Part shown: piece by piece, positions 5,630-6,251 of the stretch
How positions within the stretch are numbered: position 1 is the stretch's first letter
Layout: every line of letters begins with the position of its first letter
Assembly (NCBI GenBank): GCA_012522985.1
Contig: JAAYJJ010000157.1
Location: 1-6,251, forward strand
Length of the DNA stretch: 6,251 nucleotides
Reading direction: 5' to 3'
Source of the DNA: Aliarcobacter butzleri
Lineage (GTDB): Bacteria; Campylobacterota; Campylobacteria; Campylobacterales; Arcobacteraceae
The notes under the pieces: model-generated
Databases searched by the model: none
What the model saw: only the letters and a program-made list of their open reading frames with translations
Told to the model about the DNA's origin: nothing
Translations under genes and position numbers: made by a program

Positions 5630-6251
5630 TGAATTTTATACAAAAACCAAAGGTATTTTTTAAAACATTTGGATGTAGAACCAATATCTTTGATACACAA
5701 GTTATGATAAGCCATATCAAAGATTTTGAGGTGGTAAATTGTGAAAAAGAGGCCAATATAGTAGTTATTAACTCTTGTACTGTTACAAATAGTGCAGATA
5801 GTAGTGCTAAAAACTATGTAAATAGTCTTAAAAAACTACCCAATCAACCAAAAGTCTTTTTTACAGGATGTGGTGTATGGACAAAGGGTGAGGGACTTTT
5901 TAAAGAAAATAAAATAGATTCACTTTTTGGGCACTCCTTAAAAGAAGAGATAAATGAGATACTAAAGAGTGAAACAAGAGTAAATAAACCTGGGAATTTA
6001 GAGCATATTGATAAGACTATTGTAAGTGAATTTATTGGCAAAAGTAGGGCATTTATCAAGATTCAAGAAGGGTGTGACTTTAGATGTAGTTATTGTATTA
6101 TTCCTTATGTAAGAGGTGATGCAAGAAGCTATGATATGAGTACTATATTAGAGCAAATCTCAACGTTGGCATCAAATGGCTTTGGGGAGTTTATCCTAAC
6201 AGGAACCAATATAGGAAGTTATGGCAAAAAAGATAAAAATAGCTCTTTAGC
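5629..6251 (+). CDS. mtaB: tRNA t6A37 methylthiotransferase MtaB (radical SAM), 5' part, truncated by the window edge
   Basis: The first 207 residues of an expected ~410-430 are present. The N-terminal UPF0004 domain supplies three cysteines for the auxiliary [4Fe-4S] cluster: C16 (TFGCRTN), C50 (INSCTVTN) and C81 (FTGCGVW). The radical SAM motif CxxxCxxC is C149-DFR-C153-SY-C156, followed by IIPYVRG and then LTGTNIGSYG (190-199). MtaB adds a methylthio group to t6A37 of tRNA-Lys, giving ms2t6A. TFGCRTN and the IIPYVRG/LTGTNIG context fit MtaB better than MiaB (ms2i6A) or RimO (ribosomal S12), but family assignment without the C-terminal TRAM domain is less than certain. The ATG overlaps the TGA of the channel gene (TGATG, 5627-5631), with AAGGA at 5613-5617 about 11 nt upstream, so translational coupling is likely. 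Confidence 0.88.
   Translation, partial: MNFIQKPKVFFKTFGCRTNIFDTQVMISHIKDFEVVNCEKEANIVVINSCTVTNSADSSAKNYVNSLKKLPNQPKVFFTGCGVWTKGEGLFKENKIDSLFGHSLKEEINEILKSETRVNKPGNLEHIDKTIVSEFIGKSRAFIKIQEGCDFRCSYCIIPYVRGDARSYDMSTILEQISTLASNGFGEFILTGTNIGSYGKKDKNSSL

Overview
The window is AT-rich (roughly 30% G+C by eye), gene-dense chromosomal DNA. Gene content and protein style point to a Campylobacterota (epsilonproteobacterial) genome, most like Arcobacter/Aliarcobacter and relatives. The clues are a CheV coupling protein, AroB followed by an MscS-type channel and an MtaB-type methylthiotransferase, AGA/AGG arginine codons nearly throughout, and TATAAT -10 boxes after T-rich DNA without a clear -35. The genus is an inference and cannot be fixed from the sequence alone. 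I remember the order aroB - mscS-like - mtaB from Campylobacter jejuni as well, but could not check it here.

Layout: (1) 1-215, the 3' end of a tcdA-like tRNA t6A dehydratase gene. (2) 358-1251, cheV, starting at an ATG with a good RBS rather than at an upstream TTG. (3) 1252-1402, a convergent intergenic region with a strong hairpin and then a 7-bp-period tandem array that runs into the stop codon of the next gene. (4) 1403-1966 on the minus strand, a flavin reductase-like FMN-binding protein with a GTG start. (5) 1967-2034, a short divergent promoter region. (6) 2035-2802, a TtcA-like tRNA thiolase. (7) 2803-2936, a promoter and a repeat-bearing leader. (8) 2937 onward, a tight three-gene operon: aroB, an MscS-family channel with a long N-terminal coiled-coil domain (2-nt gap after aroB), and mtaB (1-nt overlap), which runs off the end of the window.

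Three of the seven genes (tcdA, ttcA, mtaB) encode enzymes that modify the tRNA anticodon loop. Two of them, TcdA and MtaB, act on the same base, t6A37. The others cover chemotaxis signalling (CheV), the shikimate pathway (AroB), osmotic protection (MscS-like) and an unassigned flavin-dependent function.

I see no CRISPR array, prophage, IS element or clear new multi-gene system. The points most worth a second look are the heptamer array; a cluster of non-consensus residues in the most conserved, NAD-binding part of AroB; the loss of expected iron-sulphur cysteines in the TtcA-like protein; and the repeated promoter/leader words upstream of ttcA and aroB.
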